Shown: positions 46,435-55,470, counted from the stretch's first letter. The stretch: DNA of 64,000 nucleotides from Ralstonia sp. UNC404CL21Col (GCF_000620465.1 NZ_JIBE01000004.1:1116001-1180000); one strand, 5' to 3'. A program made the numbers and translations. Notes: a model not told the origin generated them from the sequence alone.

Positions 46435-47138
46435 TGGCGATGCGCTGGCACGCAGTTCCGGAGGCCGCCGCGCAGGTGCAAGCGTTGGCAGCGTCCATTG
46501 CGAACACGCTCACGCATGTGATCGAGGAACAGGGCAGTGCGTGCCTGGCCGTCTCGGGCGGGCGTTCGCCCATTGCGCTGTTTGCCGCGCTGCGCGTGTT
46601 GCCGCTGCGCTGGGCCGACGTGTCGATCACCCTGGTCGACGAGCGTGCCGTGCCGCCCGAGCATGCCGACAGCAATGCGCGACTCGTCCGCGAGCACCTC
46701 CTGCAGGATGCGGCGGCGGCGGCGCGCTTCTTTCCGCTGGTGTTGTCGCCGCATGTGCATGGTGAATCGGTTGACGTGGATGCATGCGTGGCGACCGCCA
46801 ACGATCCGTTTCAGCAACCCGACGTAGTGATTCTCGGCATGGGCGACGACGGGCATACCGCATCGTTGTTTCCCGATGCGCCCGAATTGGACGATGGCAT
46901 CGACCGCACGCGTGCGCCGGGCTATCTGCCGGTGCGCCCGGGCGCCGCGCCGCATCGGCGGATCAGCCTGAATCTGTCTGCGCTGTGTGCGGCGCGGCGG
47001 CTGTTCCTGTCGATCTCGGGATCGGTCAAGCGCGGTGTGTTCGACGAAGCCGCGCGAGGTGTAGCGCAGCGCGCGCTGCCGGTGAGCTATGTCATTCATC
47101 AGCGGGAGGTGCCGCTCGATGTCTATTGGACTGCATGA
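46434..47138 (+). CDS. pgl: 6-phosphogluconolactonase
   Basis: Hydrolyses 6-phosphogluconolactone to 6-phosphogluconate. 234 residues of the NagB/RpiA-like Pgl fold: CLAVSGGRSPIALFAAL, TLVDERAVPPEHADSN (catalytic region) and LGMGDDGHTASLFP are family blocks. Start shares one base with the zwf stop, and its end overlaps glk by 20 bases, so zwf-pgl-glk are coupled. Confidence 0.95.
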   Translation: MAMRWHAVPEAAAQVQALAASIANTLTHVIEEQGSACLAVSGGRSPIALFAALRVLPLRWADVSITLVDERAVPPEHADSNARLVREHLLQDAAAAARFFPLVLSPHVHGESVDVDACVATANDPFQQPDVVILGMGDDGHTASLFPDAPELDDGIDRTRAPGYLPVRPGAAPHRRISLNLSALCAARRLFLSISGSVKRGVFDEAARGVAQRALPVSYVIHQREVPLDVYWTA

Positions 47139-48183
47139 CGTGAACGCGGGCAGCGCGGCCGACCTGGCCGACACCTTGGCCTACCCGCGGCTGGTGGCCG
47201 ACGTGGGCGGCACCAACGTGCGCTTTGCGCTGGAGATGGCGCCCATGCGCCTGGCCCACATCGGTGTGCTGGCCGGCGACGATTACCCGTCGCTCGAAGC
47301 GGCGATGCGTGCCTACCTGGCATCGCTGCCGCCGGAAATCGCGGCGGCTGGCGTGCGGCATGCCGCCATCGGCATCGCCAACCCGGTGCTGGGCGATCAG
47401 ATTCGCATGACCAATCGCGACTGGGCCTTCTCGATCGAGGCAATGCGCCAGTCGCTGGGCTTCGACACCTTTGTCGTGCTCAACGACTTCGCGGCGCTGG
47501 CGCACGCATTGCCGTATCTGCCCGCCGAAGAGCTGGAGCAGGTCGGCGGCGGTGCCAGCCTGGCCGATGCACCTCGCGCGCTGCTGGGCGCCGGAACCGG
47601 GTTGGGCGTTGCATCGCTGCTGCCGACACCGGAAGGCCGCTACATCGCCGTGGCCGGCGAGGGCGGTCATGTCGCCTTCCCGCCCATGAACGACGAGGAG
47701 GTTGTGATCTGGCGCTTCGCGCGTGAGCGCTTCGGCCACGTGTCTGCCGAGCGGCTGATCTCCGGCATGGGTCTGGAGCTGATCTACGAGGCGCTCGGCG
47801 CGTGCTTCGATCTCTGGCAGCAAGGCCCCACCTTGCGCCGCGCCGCCGACATCACCGCCATCGCATTGGGCGAGATGGAAGATGCGGCGGGCGACCACGC
47901 ACGCTGCCGCTATGCCGTCGATACGTTCTGCGCGTTTCTCGGCACCATTGCGGCCAACCTGGCGGTCACGCTGGGCGCGCGCGGCGGCGTGTATATCGGC
48001 GGCGGCATCGTCCCGCGTCTGGGGCCGGCGTTTGCCAACTCACCGTTCCGGCGGCGTTTTGAAGACAAGGGCCGCTTTTCGGCCTATGTGGCATCGATGC
48101 CGGTGTACGTGATTCATTCACCGTACCCGGGGCTGATCGGCCTCTGCGCTGCCATGGACCACGCGGTGGCGCAGGGACACTGA
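47119..48183 (+). CDS. glk: Glucokinase
   Basis: ATP-dependent glucose phosphorylation to glucose 6-phosphate. 354 residues of the ROK-unrelated bacterial glucokinase family: VADVGGTNVRFAL phosphate motif, LNDFAALAHALP with the catalytic Asp, GAGTGLGVASL and YIGGGIVPR. A GGAGG site precedes ATG 47119. Unlike some Burkholderia/Ralstonia relatives, where glucokinase is fused to an RpiR regulator, this one stops without the HTH part, and the regulator is a separate, convergent gene. Confidence 0.95.
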   Translation: MSIGLHDVNAGSAADLADTLAYPRLVADVGGTNVRFALEMAPMRLAHIGVLAGDDYPSLEAAMRAYLASLPPEIAAAGVRHAAIGIANPVLGDQIRMTNRDWAFSIEAMRQSLGFDTFVVLNDFAALAHALPYLPAEELEQVGGGASLADAPRALLGAGTGLGVASLLPTPEGRYIAVAGEGGHVAFPPMNDEEVVIWRFARERFGHVSAERLISGMGLELIYEALGACFDLWQQGPTLRRAADITAIALGEMEDAAGDHARCRYAVDTFCAFLGTIAANLAVTLGARGGVYIGGGIVPRLGPAFANSPFRRRFEDKGRFSAYVASMPVYVIHSPYPGLIGLCAAMDHAVAQGH

Positions 48184-48202
48184 CGCCGCGTTGGCGTTGG
48201 TG

Positions 48203-49036
48203 TTACTCAGGTTGATCGGCGTGCTGCAGTGCGCTGCCCTTGCGCAGCGCCACTTCCAGCACCAGCGCATCGAGCAGCGCCAGGTGCAGCAGGCGCGCGA
48301 CCATCGAGCGGTCGGCCACGGCATCGTCCACGCCGGCGGGCAGCACCACATCGGCGAGGGCCGCGAGCGGGCTGCCCGGCGCTGTCACGGCAATTACGCG
48401 CACGCCGAGTTCACGCACGCGCTCCACCGCCGTCTGCAGTTCGGGCAAGGCGCCCGATTTTGAAATGGCGATCACCACGTCGCCCGTCTGCAGCACGTTC
48501 AACGACATCGAGACCAGATACGGATCGCTATACGCATTCGCGGGAATGCCGTAGCGGAAGAACTTCGTCTGTGCATCGAGCGCCACCACGCCGGAGCTGC
48601 CGAAGCCGTACAGGTCGATGCGGTGCGCGCTGTCGACCAGCGCCACCGCCGCATCGAGCGTGCGTGGGTCGAATCGATCTTGCAGCGTAGTGAGCGCATC
48701 AATGGCGTTCTGCAGCACGTGCGTGCCAGAGGGCGACACGATGCGTGCCGGCGCGGCATCGCGGGCGACGTTGCCTTGCGCGAGCCGCAGCTTGAAATCC
48801 GACAGGCCATGGCAGCCCATCGAGCGGCAGAAGCGGATCACGGTCGGCTGGCTGACACCGGCCTCACGCGCGATGGCGGCCACCGGCAGGCTCAGCACCG
48901 TGCCGGGCTGGCGCAGCACCCAGTCGGCCACCTGGCGTTCGGCCGGAGAGAGCGACGGGCGCGCCGCGCGAATGCGTTCGCGCAGATCGGTCGGTGCATC
49001 AGGTGTGGCGGAGGAAGTGGCTTGCTGGGCGCTCAT
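48203..49036 (-). CDS. hexR: RpiR/MurR family regulator, HexR-like
   Basis: 277 residues: N-terminal HTH_6 (LSPAERQVADWVLRQPG, VAAIAREAGVSQPTVIRFCRSMG) followed by a SIS sugar-phosphate domain (LYGFGSSGVVALDAQ, GDVVIAISKSGALPEL). HexR proteins repress Entner-Doudoroff genes and release DNA on binding KDPG. It ends 19 bases from the glk stop. Start ATG 49036 is chosen; 49066 would add ten residues and neither has a good ribosome site. Probable targets are the two palindromes at 44687 and 44875. Confidence 0.9.
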   Translation of the reverse strand: MSAQQATSSATPDAPTDLRERIRAARPSLSPAERQVADWVLRQPGTVLSLPVAAIAREAGVSQPTVIRFCRSMGCHGLSDFKLRLAQGNVARDAAPARIVSPSGTHVLQNAIDALTTLQDRFDPRTLDAAVALVDSAHRIDLYGFGSSGVVALDAQTKFFRYGIPANAYSDPYLVSMSLNVLQTGDVVIAISKSGALPELQTAVERVRELGVRVIAVTAPGSPLAALADVVLPAGVDDAVADRSMVARLLHLALLDALVLEVALRKGSALQHADQPE

Positions 49037-49251
49037 CTGCGCGCGGGTTCGAATGGCGGGTCGCATCACGATAAAGGCAAGCGCAGCCGTGCGCAACCGC
49101 CCGGCGAGGGGTTGATAGATGCAGCGCGCCCCAAGTGCAACTGACTGTTTTTGCACTGTTGCCAGGCGAGCGCGTTGGCTACGGTGAACGACGCCCACGT
49201 CGTCACAAGCGGCGTGGTTCTGCAACGTCGTACTCCTCATAAGGACATCCG

Positions 49252-50976
49252 ATGCTCCGTACTGCTCTCCCCATGCAGCGTTTTTCCACCCTGTGCCGCC
49301 ATCTGGCGTATGCATGGCCGCTGGTGTTCGCGGCCGGGCCGCTGCATGCCGCCACCGATTGGGTCGATACCCACACCAAGGCGTTCGTGACCGGCCCGCA
49401 ACTCATGGCGCGCGGTGCTGCCAACGAGGTCGCCCCCGGCCAGACCACCGATGTGCTGGTCAGCCTCAAACTGCGCAACGAGGCCACGCTGAAGGCGCTC
49501 GCGCACGAGGTGAACGACCCGCACAGCCCACGCTACCGCAAGTACCTGACCAGCGAGCAGTTCCTCGCCGACCACGCGCCCACGCAGGCGCAGGTGGACG
49601 CCGTGGTGGGCTATCTGCGGCAGAACGGCTTTATCGATATCGATGTGGCACCCAACCGGCTGCTGGTGTCGGCACGCGGTACAGCGGGCACGGTCAAGGC
49701 GGCGTTCAACACGCCGCTGGTGCATTACCAGCTAGCCGGCCGCAGCGGGTTTGCGAACAGCGGCAAGGCACAGGTGCCGCGCGCGCTGGGCGGTATCGTC
49801 GGCTCGGTACTGGGCCTGCAGAACGTGGCGCGCGCGCGTCCGCTGCTGCGTGTGGGCGATGTGGCGGAAGCGCGCACGCTGGCGGCGGGCACCGCAACGG
49901 GCCACTACCCGAAGGAATTCCCGGCGCTGTATGGCGCGACCGGTGTGCCGACGGCGGCGGGCACCACCGTGGGCGTCATCACCATCGGCGGTGTATCGCA
50001 AACATTGCGTGACCTGCGGACGTTTACGAGCAACAACGGCTACGCCGCGGTGTCCACCACCACGATCAAGACCAACGGCACCAGCGGCAACTACACCGAT
50101 GACCAGGAAGGCCAGGGCGAGTGGAACCTCGACAGCCAGTCCATCGTGGGTGCGGCCGGCGGCGCGGTCGGCAAGCTGGCCTTCTACATGGCCGATCTCA
50201 ACGCGCCGGGCAACACGGGCCTGACCAAGGCGTTCAACAAGGCGGTGACCGACAACACGGCCAAGATCATCAACGTGTCGCTCGGCTGGTGCGAGAGCGA
50301 CGCCAGCGCCGACGGCACGCTCGATGCCGAAGAGGCCATCTTCACCACGGCCGCCGCGCAGGGGCAGACGTTCTCCGTGTCTTCCGGCGACGAGGGCGTC
50401 TACGAGTGCAACAACCGCGGCTATCCGGACGGCGGCAACTACAGCGTGTCGTGGCCGGCATCGTCGCCGCACGTGCTGGCCATTGGCGGCACCACGCTCT
50501 ACACGAGCGGATCGAGCTTCGCCAGCGAGACCGTGTGGAACGAAGGCCTCGACGGCAACGGCAAGCTGTGGGCCACGGGCGGCGGCATCAGCCAGATCCT
50601 GCCGGCACCAAGCTGGCAGGGCGGCAATGCGCGGCTATTGCCCGATGTGTCGTTCGACGCGGCGCAAAGCACCGGTGCCTACATCTACAACTACGGGCAG
50701 CTGCAGCAGATTGGCGGCACGAGCCTGGCCTCGCCCATCTTCGTCGGCTTCTGGGCGCGGCTGCTGGCGGCCAACGGCAACCTGGGCTTTCCGGCGGCGC
50801 GCCTGTACAGCGCCATTCCGGCCAACGCGTCGCTGCTGCGCTATGACGTGGTTTCGGGCAACAACGGCTACCAGGGCTACGGTTACAGCGCCGCCAAGGG
50901 CTGGGACTACCCGACGGGTTGGGGCAGCCTGAACATCGGTGCGTTGAACCAGTTGATCAAATCGGGCGGATTCTGA
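49252..50976 (+). CDS. S53 family peptidase (sedolisin/pseudomonalisin type), secreted
   Basis: 574-residue exported acid serine-carboxyl endopeptidase. A signal peptide ends near FAAGPLHAAT. The activation pro-domain runs to about residue 200 (CHxYRKYLTSEQF-like LTSEQFLADHAPT). The catalytic acids Glu290 and Asp294 have the E-x3-D spacing, and the nucleophile is Ser491 in GGTSLASP; the end YSAAKGWDYPTGWGSLN is the calcium-site block. Family members work at acid pH on collagen-like or general proteins. A GC-rich hairpin follows. Confidence 0.93.
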   Translation: MLRTALPMQRFSTLCRHLAYAWPLVFAAGPLHAATDWVDTHTKAFVTGPQLMARGAANEVAPGQTTDVLVSLKLRNEATLKALAHEVNDPHSPRYRKYLTSEQFLADHAPTQAQVDAVVGYLRQNGFIDIDVAPNRLLVSARGTAGTVKAAFNTPLVHYQLAGRSGFANSGKAQVPRALGGIVGSVLGLQNVARARPLLRVGDVAEARTLAAGTATGHYPKEFPALYGATGVPTAAGTTVGVITIGGVSQTLRDLRTFTSNNGYAAVSTTTIKTNGTSGNYTDDQEGQGEWNLDSQSIVGAAGGAVGKLAFYMADLNAPGNTGLTKAFNKAVTDNTAKIINVSLGWCESDASADGTLDAEEAIFTTAAAQGQTFSVSSGDEGVYECNNRGYPDGGNYSVSWPASSPHVLAIGGTTLYTSGSSFASETVWNEGLDGNGKLWATGGGISQILPAPSWQGGNARLLPDVSFDAAQSTGAYIYNYGQLQQIGGTSLASPIFVGFWARLLAANGNLGFPAARLYSAIPANASLLRYDVVSGNNGYQGYGYSAAKGWDYPTGWGSLNIGALNQLIKSGGF

Positions 50977-50991
50977 TGCAGAGGTGAGTTT

Positions 50992-51025
50992 GCGGGCGGT
51001 TTCGCACAAAGCGCGAGCCGCCCGC
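50992..51025 (+). terminator. Hairpin after the S53 peptidase gene
   Basis: GCGGGCGG pairs with CCGCCCGC, eight GC base pairs around an 18-base loop, 16 bases past the peptidase stop. No T-run follows. May end transcription or separate the peptidase from the two-component pair. Confidence 0.4.
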
Positions 51026-51071
51026 GCGACGGTTCTACAATGAGCCTTCCCCGGCTTATTTTTGATTCGTC

Positions 51072-51815
51072 ATGCGCGTACTGCTCGTAGAAGACGACGA
51101 CATGATCGGCGACAGCGTGCGCAAGGGTTTGCGCCACGACGGTTTCGCCATCGACTGGGTGCGCGACGGCGAGGCTGCCGTGCACGCCGTGACCGCCCCC
51201 AGCGCCGCCGGTGCCGCGGGTGCGGAACCGGGCACCACCATGTTCGACCTCATGCTGCTCGACCTCGGCCTGCCCAAGCGCGACGGGCTCGACGTGGTGC
51301 GCGAGGTGCGCCAGCGCGGCATCGCCATCCCCATCCTGATCCTGACCGCGCGCGATGCGGTGGCCGATCGCGTGGCCGGTCTCAATGCCGGCGCAGACGA
51401 TTACCTCGTCAAGCCGTTCGACCTGCAGGAGCTGGCTGCACGCATGCACGCGTTGCTGCGCAGACAGGGCGGCCGTGCCGATCCGCTCATGCGCCACGGC
51501 GAGGTGCTGCTCAATCCCGTGACCCGCGAAGTGCTGCGTGCGGGTGTGCCGGTCAAGCTGTCGGGCCGCGAGTTTGCGGTGCTGCATGCCTTGCTCGCGC
51601 GGCCGGGCAAGGTGTGGTCGATCGCGCAGCTGCAGGACAACCTCTACGGCTGGGATGAAGAGGTCGGCAGCAACACGGTCGAGGTCTACATCCATGCGCT
51701 GCGCAAGAAGCTCGGCAGCCATTTCATCCAGAACATCCGAGGCGTGGGGTATGTGATTCCACGTGAGGCGCCGACGTCGCCTGCGGAACCTGCCGGCGGC
51801 GACGCGCACCAATAA
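51072..51815 (+). CDS. OmpR family response regulator (QseB/PmrA/TctD-like)
   Basis: 247 residues. Receiver domain VLLVEDDDMIGDSV with phospho-acceptor Asp64 in LLDLGLPKRDG and Lys114 in VKPFDLQ, then a winged-helix DNA-binding domain (SGREFAVLHALLARPGKVWS, VEVYIHALRKKLG). A short Ala/Pro/Gly insertion (AVTAPSAAGAAGAEPG) just before the phosphorylation strand is unusual. Followed by its kinase after 3 bases. Proteins of this branch bind two direct repeats; such a pair sits upstream of the protease gene at 53177. Confidence 0.95.
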   Translation: MRVLLVEDDDMIGDSVRKGLRHDGFAIDWVRDGEAAVHAVTAPSAAGAAGAEPGTTMFDLMLLDLGLPKRDGLDVVREVRQRGIAIPILILTARDAVADRVAGLNAGADDYLVKPFDLQELAARMHALLRRQGGRADPLMRHGEVLLNPVTREVLRAGVPVKLSGREFAVLHALLARPGKVWSIAQLQDNLYGWDEEVGSNTVEVYIHALRKKLGSHFIQNIRGVGYVIPREAPTSPAEPAGGDAHQ

Positions 51816-51818
51816 CCC

Positions 51819-53135
51819 ATGCAATCGATCCGTAAAACCCTGCTGTGGTGGCTGGCCGGCGGCCTGCTGGCGGGCATCGTCATCGCCACCGGCCTGATCT
51901 ACGCGCAGGCGCGCCAGGAGGCCAACGCGCTGTTCGACTACCAGATGCAGCAGGTGGCGGCCGCGCTGCCGAGCCAGTGGATCGACCCGCCGCCCCCGGC
52001 GCTCGCGGGCATTGCGCGTGACGACGACGTCGTGATCCGCATCTGGGACGGCACAGGCCGCAGCCTGTATCTTTCGCACGCGCGCCCCAATCTGCCGGAC
52101 CAGGCGGAGCTGGGCTTTTCCGACGCGAATACGCCGGAGGGCCCCTGGCGCATCTACAGTGTCGCCTTCGGGCCTGCCGTGGTGCAGATCGCCCAGCCTT
52201 ACAGTGCGCGCCACGAGGTGGCGGCGCGCATGGCGTTGCGCACGGTGGCGCCGCTGCTGATCCTGTTGCCGCTGCTGGGCTGGATCGTCTGGCTGGCGGT
52301 CGGGCGCGGGTTGGCGCCACTGGGTTCCGTGGCCAAGCAGGTGCAGGCGCGCGACGCGGCCGCGCTGTCGCCGTTGCCCACGCACGATTTGCCTGACGAG
52401 ATCCGCCCACTGACAAACGCGTTGAACGATCTGCTGGCGCGACTCGGCACCGCACTGGCCCACCAGCGCGCGTTTGTCGCCGACGCCGCGCATGCGCTGC
52501 GTACGCCACTGGCTGCGCTCAAGCTGCAATTGCAGGTGGCCGACCGCGCCGAAAACGAAGACGAACGCCGCGCCGCGCATGCCGATCTGCATCGCGGTGT
52601 GGAGCGCATGATCCGCCTTGTTGGTCAGCTGCTGACGCTCGCGCGACAGGAGCCGGGCGCTGCCGATACGCAGCGTGCAACGGTTGCACTCGACGCCGTG
52701 GCGGCCGACGTGGTTGCCGAATTGTCACCGGCGGCGGTGCACAAGGGCATTGATCTGGGGATGGCGATGGAGTCGCAGCCGGCATCCGTCATCGGCAATC
52801 ACGATGCGCTGCGCGTGCTGCTGGTCAACCTTGTCGACAACGCGCTGAACTACTGCCCGCGCGGCGCGCGCGTCGATGTGTTGACGGGGCACACGCCCGA
52901 CGGTGGGGTGCAGTTGGTGGTGGAGGACAACGGCCCCGGCATCCCTGCGGAGGAACGCGAACGCGTGCTCGATCGATTTTATCGGCCAGCGCAAGCCCCT
53001 ACCGGCGGCAGCGGTCTGGGGCTCGCCATCGTGCGGGAAATCGCGCAGGCGCATGACGCGACCCTCGCGCTGGAAGCGCGCGAAGGCGGCGGTTTGCGCG
53101 TGGTGCTGCGCTTTCCATTCAAGGCCAACGCGTAG
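51819..53135 (+). CDS. Sensor histidine kinase (QseC/TctE-like)
   Basis: 438 residues. Membrane helix at 8-28, periplasmic loop to about 135, second helix (TVAPLLILLPLLGWIVWLAV), HAMP, then HisKA with His225 in ADAAHALRTPLAAL, N-box Asn341 in NLVDNALNYCP, G1 EDNGPGIPAEE and G2 GGSGLGLAIV. All catalytic motifs are intact. Pairs with the OmpR regulator three bases upstream. Its stop is 147 bases before the DegP-type protease. Confidence 0.95.
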   Translation: MQSIRKTLLWWLAGGLLAGIVIATGLIYAQARQEANALFDYQMQQVAAALPSQWIDPPPPALAGIARDDDVVIRIWDGTGRSLYLSHARPNLPDQAELGFSDANTPEGPWRIYSVAFGPAVVQIAQPYSARHEVAARMALRTVAPLLILLPLLGWIVWLAVGRGLAPLGSVAKQVQARDAAALSPLPTHDLPDEIRPLTNALNDLLARLGTALAHQRAFVADAAHALRTPLAALKLQLQVADRAENEDERRAAHADLHRGVERMIRLVGQLLTLARQEPGAADTQRATVALDAVAADVVAELSPAAVHKGIDLGMAMESQPASVIGNHDALRVLLVNLVDNALNYCPRGARVDVLTGHTPDGGVQLVVEDNGPGIPAEERERVLDRFYRPAQAPTGGSGLGLAIVREIAQAHDATLALEAREGGGLRVVLRFPFKANA

Positions 53136-53176
53136 AAACATTTCGTTTCGTGTGATGTGCGGGCGCGCCGCCCACC

Positions 53177-53193
53177 TTTAAGTCTCGTTTAAG
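53177..53193 (+). promoter_or_regulatory. PmrA/QseB-type direct-repeat box upstream of the DegP-type protease
   Basis: TTTAAG-TCTCG-TTTAAG is a direct repeat of six bases with a five-base spacer (11-base period, one helix turn), the arrangement used by PmrA and QseB regulators (CTTAAG-N5-CTTAAG and related). A weak -10 TACGAT lies at 53204. It is about 90 bases before the protease start and just after the two-component pair, which makes that pair the natural binder. Confidence 0.55.
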
Positions 53194-53282
53194 TCTGCCC
53201 GCCTACGATGCCTTCAACCGATGGGCACGGCAGGCGGCTCCGCAGGCCGTGACCCTCGTGCTCAGCAAGAGAGGACACTACA

Positions 53283-54764
53283 ATGACGCGTCAAACCCTG
53301 GCACGCAGTGCGGCTGGCCTGGCCGCCGTGGTCGCCGTTGCAGGCGGCTATGCCTATCTTCAGAAAGACATGATCTCGCGCGCGGTGGCGGCACCCGTGG
53401 CCACCGCAACGGCAACGACCGCCTCGGGTTCCGGCGCGGCTCCGGTGGCCGTGGCCGCGCCGATGGATTTCTCCGGCATCGTCGACCGTTACGGCCCTGC
53501 GGTGGTCAACATCAGCACCACGGCGCGCGCGCAGCGCACCAGCATGCAGGGCCTGCCGCCCGGCATGAGCCCCGACGATCCGTTCTCCGAATTCTTCAAG
53601 CGGTTCATGCCGCAGATGCCGCAACAGCGTGGCGACCAGATCGTGCGCGGTCTGGGCTCCGGCTTCATCGTGTCGGCCGATGGGCTGATCCTGACCAACG
53701 CCCACGTGGTGGACGGCGCCCAGGAGGTCAACGTCAAGCTGACTGACCGCCGCGAGTTCAAGGCCAAGGTGCTCGGCGTCGACAAGCAATCCGACGTGGC
53801 AGTGCTGCGCATCTCTGCCAAGAACCTGCCGGTGGTGCAGATCGGCAGCCCCGCCAACACCAAGGTGGGCGAGCCCGTGCTGGCGATCGGTTCGCCGTAC
53901 GGTTTCGAGAACACCGTCACGGCGGGCATCGTGAGCGCCAAGTCGCGCTCGCTGCCGGATGACACCTATGTGCCGTTCATCCAGACCGATGTGGCGGTGA
54001 ACCCCGGCAACTCGGGCGGCCCGCTGTTCAATCAGCGCGGCGAGGTGATCGGCATCAACTCGCAGATCTACAGCCAGACCGGCGGCTACCAGGGCCTGTC
54101 GTTTGCCGTGCCGATCGACGTGGCGATGAAGGTGGAGCAGCAGCTTGTGTCCACCGGCAAGGTCACGCGCGGCCGCCTGGGCATTGCGGTGCAGGAAGTC
54201 GACCAGTCGCTGGCCGATTCCTTCAACCTGCCCAAGCCCGAAGGCGCCCTGGTCAACTCGGTGGAAGACGGCGGCCCCGCAGCCAAGGCCGGCCTGCAAC
54301 CCGGCGACGTGATCTTGCAGATCGGCGATGCGCGTATCGACCGGTCGGGCGATCTGCCTGAGCAGGTGGCTGACATCAAGCCGGGCTCTACCGTGCCGCT
54401 GCAGATCATCCGTCAGGGCAAACCGACCACCCTGACGGTGACCATCGGCGCCGCCAAGGACGCGAAGGTGGCATCCAGCGAAAAGGCTGCCCCGGACCAA
54501 GGCCGCCTGGGCCTGGCTGTGCGCCCGCTGCAACCGGAAGAAAAGCGTCAGAACGGTTTGCCCGGCGGCCTGGTGGTGATGGACGTGACCGGCCCGTCGG
54601 CCAAGGTCGGCATCCAGCCGGGCGACGTGATCCTGTCGCTCAACGGTACGCCGGTGTCGTCGGTGCAGGAGCTTCGTACCCTCGTCGACCGGGCCGGCAA
54701 GCATGTCGCATTGCTGGTGCAGCGTGACGATACGAAGATCTTTGTGCCGGTGGATTTGGGCTGA
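53283..54764 (+). CDS. Do family serine endopeptidase (DegP/MucD-like)
   Basis: 493-residue periplasmic HtrA protease and chaperone. A signal or anchor segment (AAGLAAVVAVAGGYAYLQ) is followed by a trypsin-like domain with catalytic His141 (TNAHVV), Asp171 (SDVAVL) and Ser244 (GNSGGPLF), then two PDZ domains (about 285-375 and 400-490, RLGLAVRPL to LLVQRDD). It clears misfolded outer-membrane proteins. Preceded by a direct-repeat box, so probably under the adjacent two-component system. A clear terminator follows. Confidence 0.95.
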   Translation: MTRQTLARSAAGLAAVVAVAGGYAYLQKDMISRAVAAPVATATATTASGSGAAPVAVAAPMDFSGIVDRYGPAVVNISTTARAQRTSMQGLPPGMSPDDPFSEFFKRFMPQMPQQRGDQIVRGLGSGFIVSADGLILTNAHVVDGAQEVNVKLTDRREFKAKVLGVDKQSDVAVLRISAKNLPVVQIGSPANTKVGEPVLAIGSPYGFENTVTAGIVSAKSRSLPDDTYVPFIQTDVAVNPGNSGGPLFNQRGEVIGINSQIYSQTGGYQGLSFAVPIDVAMKVEQQLVSTGKVTRGRLGIAVQEVDQSLADSFNLPKPEGALVNSVEDGGPAAKAGLQPGDVILQIGDARIDRSGDLPEQVADIKPGSTVPLQIIRQGKPTTLTVTIGAAKDAKVASSEKAAPDQGRLGLAVRPLQPEEKRQNGLPGGLVVMDVTGPSAKVGIQPGDVILSLNGTPVSSVQELRTLVDRAGKHVALLVQRDDTKIFVPVDLG

Positions 54765-54812
54765 GGCCAATCCCGGCTTTGCAGTGCCGGGGAACATCGC
54801 CTCGTCTCGAAC

Positions 54813-54841
54813 AAGCCGGTCTTTTGGGCCGGCTTTTTTTT
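54813..54841 (+). terminator. Intrinsic terminator after the DegP-type protease
   Basis: AAGCCGGTC-TTTTG-GGCCGGCTT forms a stem of about nine pairs followed by a run of eight T. A typical Rho-independent terminator 49 bases after the stop; the leftward chorismate mutase ends 51 bases further on. Confidence 0.9.
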
Positions 54842-54891
54842 GTTCTTGTTTGCGGCGCGCCCGATGCTGGCCACGCCGTTCTTTCACTGGA

Positions 54892-55470
54892 TTAGCGTGC
54901 GGTGCACAACCGCGCCGTCGCACGATCCAGCGCAATGCGATGCAGGCTGTCGAGCGACTTCTCATACGCGACACGGCCGATTTCATTCGCCACCTGCACG
55001 GGGCAATCGGCTTGGCTGCGCGCCGCGGCGGCACCGCGCAAAGCTTGCAGGATGGATTTCTGCAGTGCGTCCAGCTTGGGCCGGATCACATCCGGCAGGC
55101 TCTGCCGCTGCGCGGTGGGCGCGGCACCGGCCCGTCGCCAGTCGTTCAGCAGGGCGTACTGGACTTCCTTGTTCGCCTCGATCTGGTCTGTGAAGACATC
55201 GCTCACGTCGGCTGCGGCCAGGCCGTAGGCCGGCGCCTCCGCCGAGACATTGGCGATGACCTTGGCTTCGCGCGTCGGGTCGTAGACGGACTGGCCGCTG
55301 TCCCATTTGCTCAGCGCGACCTGGTCTGCGGTGACGAGGCGATCGGCCAGATGGCGCAGCAATGGCGCGAAGGCGCTGTCCTGCGCGTGAGCCGGAGCGA
55401 CGCAGCTTGCTGCCACCAACAGCGCGCAAGCGATTCGGGGTGTCATCAACGTGTTAAAGGCGTTCTTCAT
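54892..55470 (-). CDS. Secreted chorismate mutase (AroQ-gamma subclass)
   Basis: 192 residues. Signal peptide IACALLVAASCVAPAHAQ after ATG 55470 (the longer frame adds an unrelated arginine-rich start). The mature protein is all helical: LADRLVTADQVALSKWDSG holds the active-site Lys/Asp pair expected for AroQ, with YDPTREAKVI, QIEANKEVQYALLNDW and a C-terminal cysteine-containing extension (the gamma-class second domain). It converts chorismate to prephenate outside the cytoplasm, which is odd because chorismate is cytosolic; related secreted mutases are known from pathogens and plant-associated bacteria. Confidence 0.87.
   Translation of the reverse strand: MKNAFNTLMTPRIACALLVAASCVAPAHAQDSAFAPLLRHLADRLVTADQVALSKWDSGQSVYDPTREAKVIANVSAEAPAYGLAAADVSDVFTDQIEANKEVQYALLNDWRRAGAAPTAQRQSLPDVIRPKLDALQKSILQALRGAAAARSQADCPVQVANEIGRVAYEKSLDSLHRIALDRATARLCTAR

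Noticed and set aside
48184..48202. Programmed fusion of glk and hexR by readthrough
   Set aside because: The two genes are on opposite strands, so a fusion protein cannot be made.
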